Shown here piece by piece: positions 34,377-43,284 of a stretch of DNA of 64,000 nucleotides. Source of the DNA: Sodaliphilus pleomorphus (lineage in GTDB: Bacteria > Bacteroidota > Bacteroidia > Bacteroidales > Muribaculaceae); assembly GCF_009676955.1 (NCBI RefSeq), contig NZ_CP045696.1, positions 2,623,001-2,687,000 of the forward strand. The letters are read 5' to 3'. Below the pieces are notes generated by a model. The model was not told the origin of the DNA and did not search any database. It saw nothing but the letters and a program-made list of their open reading frames with translations. Positions within the stretch are counted from its first letter, which is position 1. Each line of letters starts with the position of its first letter. The translations under genes and the position numbers were made by a program.

Positions 34377-37202
34377 TTATTGCGATTTTCTGTATTGCGA
34401 GGGTGTGGTTTTAAACAGCTGCTTAAACACGCGCGAGAAATAGGCGCTGTCGTCGAAGCCGCACTGCATGGCGATGTCGCCTATGGGGGCTTGGGTGCTT
34501 GCGAGCAGGCGGCGGGCCTTGTTCATGCGCAGTTGCAGGATGTAGGCGTTGGGGTTCTGGCCTGTGATGGTCATCACCTTGCTGCGCAGTTGCTTGGTGC
34601 TCATGCACAGGCGCGAGGCGATGGTCTCGACGTCGACGTTGCCCTTGGGCATCTGGGCATGTACGAGGTCGGCCAGCTTGTTGATGAAGTCGCGGTCATA
34701 TTTTGAGAGCTGCACGTCGCTGGCCTTGTCTTGTATCATGGCCTGAGAGTACTTCTTGCGCAGCAGGCGGCGTTGCTCGATGAGGTGGTCGACGCGCACG
34801 GCAAGCTCCTCGCTGTTGAAGGGCTTGGTCATGTAGTAGTCGGCCCCGGCGCTGATGCCACGTATGCGGTCCTCGTCGGCGGTCTTGGCCGTGAGGATGA
34901 TGATGGGTATGTGGTTGAGTGCCTCGCTCTCGTGCATCTTCTGGCACAGCTCGAAGCCGTCGCAGCCGTGCATCATCAAGTCGGTGATCACGAGGTCGGG
35001 CATGAGCTCCTGGGCCAGGACCAGCCCCTCGTTGCCGTCGCTTGCATAGCGCAGGCTGTAGCGTTGTTGCAGTTGGGCGCCTATGTAGTAGGCCACGTCG
35101 CAGTCGTCCTCGACGATGAGCACCAGTGGAGCGGTGCGTGAGTTGTCGTCGGCGTTGGACAGGCCTTGCGGCAGGACGATGTCGCTCTCCTCGAGCAGTG
35201 GGTGGGCAGGCTCGGCGGGGAGGGGTGCCGTGGTGTCGAGTGGCTGCATATTCTTGTGGCCGGCTTGCCTGAGGGGCTGCAGGATGGTGAAGACGGTGCC
35301 TTGCCCCAGCTGGCTCGAGACTTCTATCTCGCCGTGCATGCTGGTCACAATTTGCTTCACCAGTGCCAGACCCACGCCGGTGCCCACGTGCTCGGTGTTG
35401 TTGGCGCCCTGGTAGAAGGCGTCGAAGATGTGGGGCAGCTCCTCGGGGTCGATGCCGCGCCCGGTGTCGGCCACGCGCACGCGCAGGTCGGTGCCGCTGC
35501 GGGCCAGGGTCACATAGATGCTGCCGTGATTGGGCGTGTACTTGATGGAGTTGCTCAGCAGGTTGTTTATCACCTTGCGCACGTAGTCGGGCACAAAGTC
35601 CATCTCGATGTCGTTCTCTTTGGAGGCAAACTGGATGTCGATGTGCTTGGCCTTGGCCCACTCCTGGTGGGTGGCCACGAGCATGCGCGTAAAGGTCACG
35701 ATGTTGCCGCGGCGCCAGTCGGGGTGGCCTATCGACGACTTCACCTTGGAGATGTCGAGCAGCTGGTTGATGAGCGTGAGCAGGCTGCGCCCTTGGCGTG
35801 TGATCATCTCGTAGAGGGATGCGGGGGTCTCGCCGGCTGCCAGCTCGCCGCGCTGCAGGCGCGAGGTGGCGCCCAGTATCACGGTGAGCGGCGTGCGGAA
35901 CTCGTGGGTGATGTTGGTGAAGAAATTGGTGCGCATTTCCTCTATTTTTTTGATCATGGTGTGGGCCTTTGACTTCTGCTTGAGAGCAAACGACATGGCG
36001 CCTATGCCCGTGACCAGCAGCAGGACCACGAGGATGAAGATGACGAGGGCGACCTTGCTGCGGTGCTCCATCTCGTTGTTTTTGTGCTCCAGCTCGGCCG
36101 TCTTGTACTTTGCTTGGAAGTTGCTCAGCTGCTGGGCCAGCTCATCGCGGTACATCGAGTCGGCCAGCTCGCTGTGCCGCTCCAGGTGGGAGAGCGCTGC
36201 CGTTGGGTCGCTCTCGCGCAGAGCCTTCCACAGGCCTCGCTCGGCGCGGTCCTCGATGTAGCGGTTGCCGGTCGTGCGGCACATGGCCAGCGACTGGTTG
36301 TAGTATTGTGCGGCTTGGGCGTTGTTGCCGTGATAGAGGGCGATGTCGCCCATTTGGGCGTAGGCTATCGAGAGCGAGTTGAAGTTTTTGTCTTTCTCGA
36401 GCTGCGGCAGGGCTTGCTTGAGCGCCTGCTTGGCTTGAGCGTAGTCATGGGTCTCCATGTACACGGCTGCCATTTGCACCAGTCGCACGGCAGCCTTGCC
36501 CGGGCGGCCGCCGCTCTGGTCCAGGCGATAGGCCTCTTGGGCATACTTGAGGGCCTGCTCGCTGTCGTGCAGCTTCATGAATATCTCCGATGCCATGCCA
36601 AGCCTTATGGCCAGCTTGTCGCTGCGGCCTATGTGGCGCTCCACGTCGATGCCTTTCAGGATGTAGTACTTGGCCGACTGCGGGTCGTTGCTGGCCAGAT
36701 ACACCCCGGCCAGGTTGTTGAGGTCGCTGCTCAAGCGCTCGTTGTCCTTGATGGCGAGGTCGATGCGATAGGCCGCCTCCAGGTTTTTTATCGACGCGGC
36801 AAAGTTGCCCTTGCGGTGCTCGGCGATGCCCAGCATCCCGTAGATGTCGCTTGTGATGCTGTTGTTGTGCTTGTTGAGCAGTTGCAGGGCTTTCTGGGCC
36901 ATGGCCTTGGTCTTGTTGTAGTCGTTGGCTTCGCTGTAATACTCGGCCATGCCGTAGCACACCACGGCCTCTTGCTGCTTTTTGTTGTAGACATAGTCGG
37001 GGTCGATATATTGCCCGTCGGCCAGCAGCTTCACCAGTTTTTTTTGCGCTTCGATGCGGGCTGCCCCGCTTGAGCTCACATAGTTGTCATAGAGGCTCTC
37101 GATGCTGGCCTGGGCCGCTGCCGTGCACAGCCCCAAGGCGACAAGCATGAGTAGCAAGACTGCACGGCGGCAAGAATGGTTGAGTTGCAGACTGAAATTC
37201 AT
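34377..37202 (-). CDS. Hybrid two-component sensor/regulator with TPR sensor and AraC output
   Basis: 941 residues from ATG 37200-37202 (MNFSLQLNHSCRRAVLLLML), which gives a signal/anchor. TPR-like repeats fill about 40-400 (periplasmic; for example RLSSDLNNLAGVYLASNDPQ). A coiled stretch and a transmembrane helix follow (ALVIFILVVLLLVTGIGAMS). The HisKA has its phospho-His in NITHEFRTPLTVILG. HATPase boxes are NNLLSNSIKYTP and VADTGRGIDPEELPHIFDAF. The receiver has its phospho-Asp in DLVITDLMMHGCDGFE. A C-terminal AraC helix-turn-helix pair ends CGFDDSAYFSRVFKQLFKTT. The TPR sensor differs from the beta-propeller sensors of polysaccharide-sensing hybrids. Signal unknown. An IS30 element lies just upstream. 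Confidence 0.93.
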   Translation of the reverse strand: MNFSLQLNHSCRRAVLLLMLVALGLCTAAAQASIESLYDNYVSSSGAARIEAQKKLVKLLADGQYIDPDYVYNKKQQEAVVCYGMAEYYSEANDYNKTKAMAQKALQLLNKHNNSITSDIYGMLGIAEHRKGNFAASIKNLEAAYRIDLAIKDNERLSSDLNNLAGVYLASNDPQSAKYYILKGIDVERHIGRSDKLAIRLGMASEIFMKLHDSEQALKYAQEAYRLDQSGGRPGKAAVRLVQMAAVYMETHDYAQAKQALKQALPQLEKDKNFNSLSIAYAQMGDIALYHGNNAQAAQYYNQSLAMCRTTGNRYIEDRAERGLWKALRESDPTAALSHLERHSELADSMYRDELAQQLSNFQAKYKTAELEHKNNEMEHRSKVALVIFILVVLLLVTGIGAMSFALKQKSKAHTMIKKIEEMRTNFFTNITHEFRTPLTVILGATSRLQRGELAAGETPASLYEMITRQGRSLLTLINQLLDISKVKSSIGHPDWRRGNIVTFTRMLVATHQEWAKAKHIDIQFASKENDIEMDFVPDYVRKVINNLLSNSIKYTPNHGSIYVTLARSGTDLRVRVADTGRGIDPEELPHIFDAFYQGANNTEHVGTGVGLALVKQIVTSMHGEIEVSSQLGQGTVFTILQPLRQAGHKNMQPLDTTAPLPAEPAHPLLEESDIVLPQGLSNADDNSRTAPLVLIVEDDCDVAYYIGAQLQQRYSLRYASDGNEGLVLAQELMPDLVITDLMMHGCDGFELCQKMHESEALNHIPIIILTAKTADEDRIRGISAGADYYMTKPFNSEELAVRVDHLIEQRRLLRKKYSQAMIQDKASDVQLSKYDRDFINKLADLVHAQMPKGNVDVETIASRLCMSTKQLRSKVMTITGQNPNAYILQLRMNKARRLLASTQAPIGDIAMQCGFDDSAYFSRVFKQLFKTTPSQYRKSQ

Positions 37203-37448
37203 AATTCTTTTAAGTTGTCGTTTACCGAGTCTTTTGGTTTTGAGTATATATATAGGTGTAAGCGCGGTGCCTTGGTCATAGGTCGCCGGCCCGCCTGAGG
37301 CTTGCTGCACGCGAGGTCGAGTTTCCCCTCTCGTGGTGATTTTTGTGCTAAAGTTATAGAAAAAACGACAAGTGAACAAATATTTGGCTTGCAAATTTGC
37401 AAAAACCGCGATTTTATTTTTATATTTTTTATCATTATGCTTGTGTTA

Positions 37449-37473
37449 GGCGGATTCCAGAAGCAAGTGCAAA
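37449..37473 (+). repeat. IS30 left inverted repeat
   Basis: Begins GGCGGATTCCAGAAGCAAG. It aligns with the complement of the right end over about 24 positions with several mismatches. Confidence 0.6.
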
Positions 37474-37479
37474 GTTACG

Positions 37480-38430
37480 CTATTTTTCTTTAATCATGTC
37501 TTTGGGCTTTCGAAATCCGTTTTTCTTTCTTGGCCTGTTGTTTAATTTTTCGATGATGCTCTTGACATATAGCCTTGAAATTCCCCTAAAGTCCGTCTTC
37601 TTCGGAATATATTGCCTGATGAGCCCGTTCATGTTCTCGATAGCTCCCTTCTCCCACGAGCAGTACGGATGTGCGAAGTAAACTTTCGTGTTAAGTTCCC
37701 TCGCAATGATTTCGTGTGCGGCAAACTCCGGCCCGTTGTCTGTCGTTATCGACCTTACAGGCAACCCGCTCTCCCGTATGAGTCTCACCACGGCATATGC
37801 CAGTGGAACGGCCTGCTTTCCCGTATCGAGTTTCTCCATGAGCATAAAGCAGCTCCTCCTCTCAACCAGAGTAACGATGGCACCTTTGCCTTCCTTTCCT
37901 ACGATGGTGTCCATCTCCCAGTCTCCTATGGTCTGTCCATAGTCCGTTTCCGGTCTTTCGTCAATGGAGAGGCGGTTGGGAATATGCGCCTTGGTGGTAA
38001 GCAAGGACTTTTGCCTTGGTCTGCCTCCATGCCTGAGGTGCTTTCGGATGTTGTCCCCGTAATGTGGGGAAAGGGCCGCTATCCAGTTGTATATGGTTGA
38101 CTTGGACACCGTGATGCCCTCTTTCTTGCCAAGCCATCCGGCGACTTCCTCCGGCGACCACTGCTCCTTACGGATAAGTTCAAAAACACGGCTGCGTACA
38201 TAGGGAGCGATACGGCGATTGCCAGGTGTCCTGGCCTTGCGTCGTTTGACTTTCAATACGGCCGTACGTGCGTCATAAACGCCTTTAGCATTAGAATTAC
38301 GCCTTCGCTCACGAGAAACCGTGCTTACTGACACACCAATAGTCTCGGCTATGAAACTAAGTGAGAATTTCGTTTGGAGTAGCACACTTATTGTGTATCT
38401 TTGCTCCGAGGTTAATTGTTTATACATCAC
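37480..38430 (-). CDS. IS30-family transposase
   Basis: 316 residues. An N-terminal HTH (LTSEQRYTISVLLQTKFSLS, then IGVSVSTVSRERRRN) is typical of IS30. A second HTH-like region holds WSPEEVAGWL. The DDE catalytic core is intact: Asp in GDWEMDTIVG, Asp in SITTDNGPEFA, Glu in WEKGAIENMNGLIRQ with the downstream Arg. The gene has no frameshift, so the copy may be active. It is transcribed in the same direction as the hybrid kinase gene downstream. Confidence 0.95.
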   Translation of the reverse strand: MMYKQLTSEQRYTISVLLQTKFSLSFIAETIGVSVSTVSRERRRNSNAKGVYDARTAVLKVKRRKARTPGNRRIAPYVRSRVFELIRKEQWSPEEVAGWLGKKEGITVSKSTIYNWIAALSPHYGDNIRKHLRHGGRPRQKSLLTTKAHIPNRLSIDERPETDYGQTIGDWEMDTIVGKEGKGAIVTLVERRSCFMLMEKLDTGKQAVPLAYAVVRLIRESGLPVRSITTDNGPEFAAHEIIARELNTKVYFAHPYCSWEKGAIENMNGLIRQYIPKKTDFRGISRLYVKSIIEKLNNRPRKKNGFRKPKDMIKEK

Positions 38431-38480
38431 AATACAAAATTAATTAATCTTAGGGAGGGGAACGAAAGATCTCCTCTTTT

Positions 38481-38504
38481 TTTGTATTGCTTAAGTTATC
38501 CGCC
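38481..38504 (-). repeat. IS30 right inverted repeat
   Basis: Read on the minus strand it begins GGCGGATAACTTAAGCAATA, matching the left end at GGCGGAT and AAGCAA. From here to 38,630 the only structure seen is a GGGGGC/GCCCCC hairpin at about 38,514-38,530. Confidence 0.6.
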
Positions 38505-38630
38505 AATGCTCTTTGGGGGCTTCGCGCCCCCAGCCGCAAGGCAAACCTCCGCGGTGTTTTTCATGTTTTAATGCACCGCAGAGTTTTGCACTTCTAATTG
38601 GAATTAGCAGTTAATTTTCAGATTTATTGT

Positions 38631-38638
38631 TAATTTTG
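38631..38638 (+). promoter_or_regulatory. -7 box for the aldolase gene
   Basis: TAATTTTG, 82 bp before the ATG; matches TAnnTTTG. No consensus -33 element at 19-21 bp. Confidence 0.5.
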
Positions 38639-38719
38639 CGGTCGAATTAAAGAAGGTCGATAGAAGTTGACCCTGAGCGATAATTAGAAGTATAACATTA
38701 TTTTTAAATAATTTTCAAA

Positions 38720-39724
38720 ATGGTAAGTTACAAGGAATTAGGTCTCGTGAACACGCGCGAGATGTTCAAGAAAGCCATCAATGGCGGTTATGCAATCCCC
38801 GCCTTCAATTTCAACAACATGGAGCAGCTGCAGGCCATCATCACTGCCGCAGCCAACACCAAGTCGCCTGTGATCCTGCAGGTGTCGAAGGGCGCTCGCA
38901 AGTATGCCAACCAGACGCTGCTGCGCTACATGGCACAGGGCGCTGTGGAGTTTGCCAAGGAGCTGGGCTGGGAGCACCCGCAAATCGTGCTTCACCTCGA
39001 CCACGGCGACAGCTTTGAGCTGTGCAAGAGCTGCTGCGACTTTGGTTTCTCCAGCGTGATGATCGATGGCAGCGCTCTTCCTTATGACGAGAATGTGGCC
39101 CTGACCAAGAAGGTTGTGGAATATGCTCACCAGTTCGACGTCACTGTCGAGGGCGAGCTCGGCGTGCTGGCCGGCGTTGAAGACGAGGTGGCAAGCGAGG
39201 AGTCGCACTACACCCGTCCCGAGGAAGTGATCGACTTCACTACCAAGACTGGCGTCGACTCGCTGGCTATCTCCATCGGTACCAGCCACGGTGCCTACAA
39301 GTTCAAGCCCGAGCAGTGCACCCGCGACCCCAAGACTGGCCGCTTGATTCCCCCGCCACTGGCATTCGACGTGCTCGACGCCATCATGGTGAAGCTGCCT
39401 GGTTTCCCCATCGTGCTCCACGGCTCGTCGTCGGTGCCTCAAGAGTATGTCGACATCATCAACAAGTATGGGGGCAAGCTCCCCAACGCTGTGGGCATTC
39501 CCGAGGATCAGCTGCGCAAGGCTTCAAAGAGCGCTGTGTGCAAGATCAACATCGACAGCGACTCGCGTCTGGCCTTCACTGCCGGCGTGCGTGAGACCCT
39601 CGCTCTGCACCCCGAGTACTTCGATCCGCGTCAGTACTGCGGCAAGGCTCGCGAGTACATGATCGACCTCTACACTCACAAGATCAAAGACGTGCTGGGC
39701 AGCGACGGCAAGGCTGCCGACTGA
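38720..39724 (+). CDS. fba: Class II fructose-1,6-bisphosphate aldolase
   Basis: 334 residues. It catalyses reversible cleavage of fructose-1,6-bisphosphate to glyceraldehyde-3-phosphate and dihydroxyacetone phosphate, in the cytoplasm. Zinc-site and catalytic blocks are visible: IPAFNFNNMEQLQAI, VLHLDHGDSFELC (catalytic Asp and zinc His), VTVEGELGVLAGVEDEV, DSLAISIGTSHGAYKF (zinc His), and PIVLHGSSSVP (zinc His). The gene is monocistronic, with its own promoter box and a strong terminator. Codon use is highly biased, as expected for an abundant enzyme. Confidence 0.97.
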   Translation: MVSYKELGLVNTREMFKKAINGGYAIPAFNFNNMEQLQAIITAAANTKSPVILQVSKGARKYANQTLLRYMAQGAVEFAKELGWEHPQIVLHLDHGDSFELCKSCCDFGFSSVMIDGSALPYDENVALTKKVVEYAHQFDVTVEGELGVLAGVEDEVASEESHYTRPEEVIDFTTKTGVDSLAISIGTSHGAYKFKPEQCTRDPKTGRLIPPPLAFDVLDAIMVKLPGFPIVLHGSSSVPQEYVDIINKYGGKLPNAVGIPEDQLRKASKSAVCKINIDSDSRLAFTAGVRETLALHPEYFDPRQYCGKAREYMIDLYTHKIKDVLGSDGKAAD

Positions 39725-39760
39725 TGCCCCCGTGCGCACCATCGCACTCACACACAAAAA

Positions 39761-39796
39761 AAAACTCTGCGAGACACTTCCCGCAGAGTTTTTTTT
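39761..39796 (+). terminator. Rho-independent terminator of the aldolase gene
   Basis: AAAACTCTGCG and CGCAGAGTTTT form a perfect 11-bp stem followed by a run of eight T, 37 bp after the stop codon. Confidence 0.92.
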
Positions 39797-39800
39797 GTCT

Positions 39801-39808
39801 TAACTTTG
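39801..39808 (+). promoter_or_regulatory. -7 box for the PurF-like gene
   Basis: TAACTTTG, directly after the aldolase terminator and 57 bp before the next ATG. Confidence 0.5.
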
Positions 39809-39865
39809 TAGTGCAATTATTACACCTTTTATCAACTATTTCATTTTTAAATACTTAAAAGAAAC

Positions 39866-41278
39866 ATGGGAGGCTTCTTTGGAATCGTGAGTAAAAAGCC
39901 GTGTGTCAATGAGTTGTACTATGGCACCGACTATCACTCGCACCTTGGCACCCGTCGCGGCGGCATGGCTGCCTACGACGGCGACGCGCACCAGTTTGTG
40001 CGTTCTATCCACAACCTTGAGAACGCTTATTTTCGCAACAAGTTTGAGGGCGACCTCGACAAGTTTGCCACCGCAACGTCGGGCATAGGCGTCATAAGCG
40101 ACACCGACCCTCAGCCCATCTTGTTCAACAGCCGCTTGGGCAAGTTTGCCATCGTCACTGTGGCCAAGATATGCAATCTCGACGCTATCGAGCAGCGCAT
40201 GCTCGAGCACAACCAGCACTTCAACGAGGTGTCGATGGGCCGCACCAACCAGACCGAGGCTGTGGCCCTGCTCATCACCGAGGGTCACGACTGGGTGAGC
40301 GGCATCGAGCATGTGCAAGAGAGCATCGAGGGCTCGTGCTCGATGCTGCTGCTCACCCCCGACGGCATCATCGCCGCCCGTGACCGGTGGGGGAGAACAC
40401 CGCTGGTGCTGGGCAGGCGCGACGACGCCTGGGCCGCCGTGAGCGAGACCACCTCGCTGGCCAACCTCGACTTTGAGATCGCCCACTACCTGGGTCCCGG
40501 CGAGATTGTGAAAATCACGGCGCAGGGCATGACACAGCTCAAGGCTCCGCAGCAGGGCATGCAGGTGTGCTCTTTCTTGTGGATATACTACGGGTTCCCC
40601 ACCTCGTCCTACGAGGGGCGCAACGTGGAGCAGGTGCGCTATGCCTTGGGCCTCAAGGCTGGCGCTGCCGACGACTGCCAGGTGGACTGTGCCTGCGGCA
40701 TTCCCGACTCGGGCACCGGCATGGCCGTGGGCTATGCCCAAGGGCACAAGGTGCCCTTCATGCGCGCCGTGTCCAAGTACACACCCACGTGGCCGCGCAG
40801 CTTCATGCCCAGCAACCAGAGCCAGCGCAGCCTGGTGGCCAAGATGAAGCTCATCCCCAACCGGGACATCCTCAAAGGGCGCCGCTGCCTCTTCTGCGAC
40901 GACTCGATCGTGCGCGGCACCCAGCTGCGCGACAACACCCGCGTGCTCTTTGACTGCGGTGCCCGCGAGGTGCACATGCGCATCTCGTGCCCGCCGCTCA
41001 TCTACGGCTGCCGCTTCATCAACTTCACCAACTCCAAGAGCGACCTGGAGCTCATCACCCGCCGCGTGATAGGCGAGCTCGAGGGCGACCCAAGCAAGCA
41101 CCTCGACCGCTATGCCACGGCCGGCACCCCGCAGTACAATGCCATGGTGCAGGCCATCACCCGGCGTTTCGGGCTCACCTCGCTCAAGTTTACCACCGTC
41201 GACGACCTGGTGCAGGCCATAGGCCTGCCCAAGTGCCAGCTGTGCACCCACTGCTTCGACGGCTCCAGTCATTTCTGA
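39866..41278 (+). CDS. PurF-like amidophosphoribosyltransferase lacking the N-terminal Cys nucleophile
   Basis: 470 residues, with an Ntn-glutaminase-like N-half and a PRTase C-half. The PRPP loop is CLFCDDSIVRGTQLRDN, close to the PurF DDSIVRGTT motif. AARDRWGRTPLVLG and AVSETTSLANLDFE are also PurF-like. The C-terminal CQLCTHCFDG resembles the [4Fe-4S]-binding CxxC end of Bacillus-type PurF. Canonical PurF begins MCG, with Cys2 cleaving glutamine after maturation; here the start is MGGFFGIVSKKPC, so that Cys is replaced by Gly. The enzyme may use free ammonia or another role. Similar MGGFFG proteins occur in other Bacteroidales. I therefore leave the gene symbol empty. Confidence 0.85.
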   Translation: MGGFFGIVSKKPCVNELYYGTDYHSHLGTRRGGMAAYDGDAHQFVRSIHNLENAYFRNKFEGDLDKFATATSGIGVISDTDPQPILFNSRLGKFAIVTVAKICNLDAIEQRMLEHNQHFNEVSMGRTNQTEAVALLITEGHDWVSGIEHVQESIEGSCSMLLLTPDGIIAARDRWGRTPLVLGRRDDAWAAVSETTSLANLDFEIAHYLGPGEIVKITAQGMTQLKAPQQGMQVCSFLWIYYGFPTSSYEGRNVEQVRYALGLKAGAADDCQVDCACGIPDSGTGMAVGYAQGHKVPFMRAVSKYTPTWPRSFMPSNQSQRSLVAKMKLIPNRDILKGRRCLFCDDSIVRGTQLRDNTRVLFDCGAREVHMRISCPPLIYGCRFINFTNSKSDLELITRRVIGELEGDPSKHLDRYATAGTPQYNAMVQAITRRFGLTSLKFTTVDDLVQAIGLPKCQLCTHCFDGSSHF

Positions 41279-41296
41279 TAGTAATATTGCAATGGC

Positions 41297-42502
41297 ATGA
41301 AAAGATTATCACTCCTCATCCTCGTCGCGGCCGCCATGCTGGCATCGTGGGCGGCCGGCACGCCGCGCTACACTGTGGTGGTGTCGCTCGACGGCTTTCG
41401 CTGGGACTACTGCGAGGCTTTCGACACCCCGTTTCTCAACTCCATGGCACGCCGCGGCGTGAAGGCGGTGATGAGCCCCTCGTTTCCGAGCAAGACCTTC
41501 CCCAACCACTACACCCTGGCCACGGGGCTCTATCCCGACCACCACGGCATTGTGGCCAATAGTTTCCTGTCGCCCGTCACAGGCCGCCGCTATGCCTTGA
41601 CCGACAGCGTGGAGCGCACCAATCCCCGCTACTATGGCGGCGACCCCATTTGGCTCACGGCCAAGCGCCAGGGCCTCGTCACGGCCACTGTGTACTGGGT
41701 GGGCAGCGATGTGGCCATCAAGGGCGAGCATGCCACCTACTGGCACGACTACATGAGCAAGCCCCTGCTCACTCCTGCCCAGCGGGTCGACGAGGTGGTG
41801 CGCCTGCTCTCGTTGCCCGCTGGCGAGCGCCCGCGCCTGGTGATGTGCTACTTTGAGGAGCCCGACCACAGCGGTCACCGCTACGGGCCCATGAGCCGGC
41901 CCACACGCCTGGCCGTGCAGCAGCTCGACACGTTGCTCTCTCGACTGTGGGCCCGCATTCAGGCCTCGCCCTGCGCCGGAGAGGTCAACCTCATCGTCAC
42001 TGGCGACCACGGCATGACTTGGATCGACAGCGACCGCCTTGTGCCTGTGAAGCAGCACCTCAAGCCAGCCTGGGTGAAGGCTGTGGAGGGTGACCTGCCC
42101 GGCTTCATCTATGTGAACCGCCCCGACTATGCCGACTCGGTGCTGCTCGCGCTCGGGCACGTCGACCACATCCGCGCCTTCAAGCGCAGCGAGCTGCCTG
42201 CCTACTTGCACTTTGGCACCAATCCGGCCATTGGCGATGTGGTGGTGATACCCGATGTGGGCTGGCTCTACACCGACAAGCACTATCCTGCCCATGTGCA
42301 AGGCGGCAGCCACGGCTACGACAACACCGCCAGCGACATGCAGGTGGGCTTTCGCGCCATGGGCCCCGACTTCAAGGTGGGCTACACCAAGCCCTCGCGT
42401 TTCCCCAATGTCGACGTCTACCCCTTGCTGTGCCGCCTGCTGGGCATCACCCCCAGCCCCAACGACGGCAACCTCGACGACGTGGCCGACATGCTGCGCT
42501 GA
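41297..42502 (+). CDS. Ectonucleotide pyrophosphatase/phosphodiesterase (alkaline phosphatase superfamily)
   Basis: 401 residues with a signal peptide (MKRLSLLILVAAAMLASWAA). Metal-site Asp in VVVSLDGFRWDY, nucleophile Thr in SFPSKTFPNHYTLATGLYP, further ligands in FEEPDHSGHRYGP and VTGDHGMTWID, and a last His in GGSHGYDN fit the NPP family. It is a periplasmic or surface enzyme cleaving nucleotide phosphodiester or pyrophosphate bonds. It starts 18 bp after the PurF-like gene, so cotranscription and a nucleotide-salvage link are plausible. Confidence 0.93.
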   Translation: MKRLSLLILVAAAMLASWAAGTPRYTVVVSLDGFRWDYCEAFDTPFLNSMARRGVKAVMSPSFPSKTFPNHYTLATGLYPDHHGIVANSFLSPVTGRRYALTDSVERTNPRYYGGDPIWLTAKRQGLVTATVYWVGSDVAIKGEHATYWHDYMSKPLLTPAQRVDEVVRLLSLPAGERPRLVMCYFEEPDHSGHRYGPMSRPTRLAVQQLDTLLSRLWARIQASPCAGEVNLIVTGDHGMTWIDSDRLVPVKQHLKPAWVKAVEGDLPGFIYVNRPDYADSVLLALGHVDHIRAFKRSELPAYLHFGTNPAIGDVVVIPDVGWLYTDKHYPAHVQGGSHGYDNTASDMQVGFRAMGPDFKVGYTKPSRFPNVDVYPLLCRLLGITPSPNDGNLDDVADMLR

Positions 42503-42525
42503 GCCTTGCACCCCTAAAAAGAAAC

Positions 42526-42568
42526 GGGGCGGGCACCGGGAAAGGATTTCCTTCCCAGTGCCCGCCCC
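42526..42568 (-). terminator. Terminator of the surface-polysaccharide operon
   Basis: GGGGCGGGCAC and GTGCCCGCCCC form an 11-bp GC-rich stem, extended by GGGAA/TTCCC. On the minus strand GTTTCTTTTT follows. It lies 30 bp after the last glycosyltransferase stop and may also end the converging plus-strand transcript. Confidence 0.85.
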
Positions 42569-42597
42569 TGCTGTGGCCGTGTGTGTGGCTTGCGATT

Positions 42598-43284
42598 TTA
42601 CCGCGAGGCGAGCCTGCGCAGCTGGCGCCCCAGGCGCAGCTTCAGGCGGCCCCATGGCGACAGCCACGAGGCACCATACCAGTGTATCGCGCGCGTGTTG
42701 GCCGTCGTGTTGAGCTGGCCGGTGATGTAATCGTAGGGGTTGAAGTAGTCGTGCGGGTACACCGTGATGCCATCCACCACCTGCAAGGCATCGACTGGCG
42801 CTATGCCGTGCTGCTTCATCACTTGTGTGGCAAAGGGCACGATATAGCCCCTGCATTGCAGCCCTTCCTTTTCATAGAGCTGCAATATTTCTTCATATAT
42901 GCCCAGCCCGGGGCACGCCCCAAGGCCCAAACCAGGGTTCACATCGACCGCATCGCCCTCGGGCCTCACGCCCTCGATGCCCATAAACGGGCCTTGGGCC
43001 ACGATGTCGTCAAGCGGGGCCACCAGTTCCACATCGGTGTCAAAGTAGAGGCCGCCCTCGTTGTAGAGTATCCACATGCGGGCATAGTCGCTCACGTAGG
43101 CATACTTGCGCGCCGCATAGGCCCGTGCCGTGTAGGCATTGTGGTTCACGTCGTAGTTGTCCTCGTTCCACTCCCTTATCTCATAGTCGGGCATGTACTG
43201 CTTCCACGAGGCTATGCACTTGAGCGCCAGCCGGGGCTTAGCTCCCCTGCCAAACCAGCAGTAATGTATCACCTTGGGTATCAT
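42598..43284 (-). CDS. GT32-like glycosyltransferase (capsular polysaccharide synthesis type)
   Basis: 228 residues. The N-terminus IPKVIHYCWFGRGAKPRLAL and the DxD motif in NEGGLYFDTDVELV, preceded by YVSDYARMWILY, define the OCH1/GT32-like DXD sugar-transferase group. A basic tail (GRLKLRLGRQLRRLA) suggests membrane association. It is GC-rich, unlike the AT-rich gene before it, and overlaps that gene by 4 bp (ATGA). Last gene of the polysaccharide operon, followed by a strong terminator. Donor and acceptor unknown. Confidence 0.9.
   Translation of the reverse strand: MIPKVIHYCWFGRGAKPRLALKCIASWKQYMPDYEIREWNEDNYDVNHNAYTARAYAARKYAYVSDYARMWILYNEGGLYFDTDVELVAPLDDIVAQGPFMGIEGVRPEGDAVDVNPGLGLGACPGLGIYEEILQLYEKEGLQCRGYIVPFATQVMKQHGIAPVDALQVVDGITVYPHDYFNPYDYITGQLNTTANTRAIHWYGASWLSPWGRLKLRLGRQLRRLASR

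Larger units (their letters stand above)
37449..38504 (-). mobile_element. IS30-family insertion sequence
   Basis: About 1.06 kb, bounded by imperfect inverted repeats that both begin GGCGGAT and contain AAGCAA...CAAA. One transposase gene fills the element. I see no target duplication, so the exact ends are approximate. It lies between the hybrid kinase gene and the aldolase gene. Confidence 0.75.

Noticed and set aside
37440..38515. Target-site duplication around the IS30 element
   Set aside because: The bases flanking the inverted repeats do not match each other, so none is claimed and the ends stay approximate.
39836..41272. 478-codon minus-strand frame opposite the PurF-like gene
   Set aside because: Low-complexity Val/His/Ala-rich composition with no domain. 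The plus strand clearly encodes the PurF-like protein, with promoter and spacing.
41309..42856. 515-codon minus-strand frame spanning the phosphodiesterase gene and the start of the glycan operon
   Set aside because: It crosses a strong bidirectional terminator and two well-supported genes and lacks any motif.
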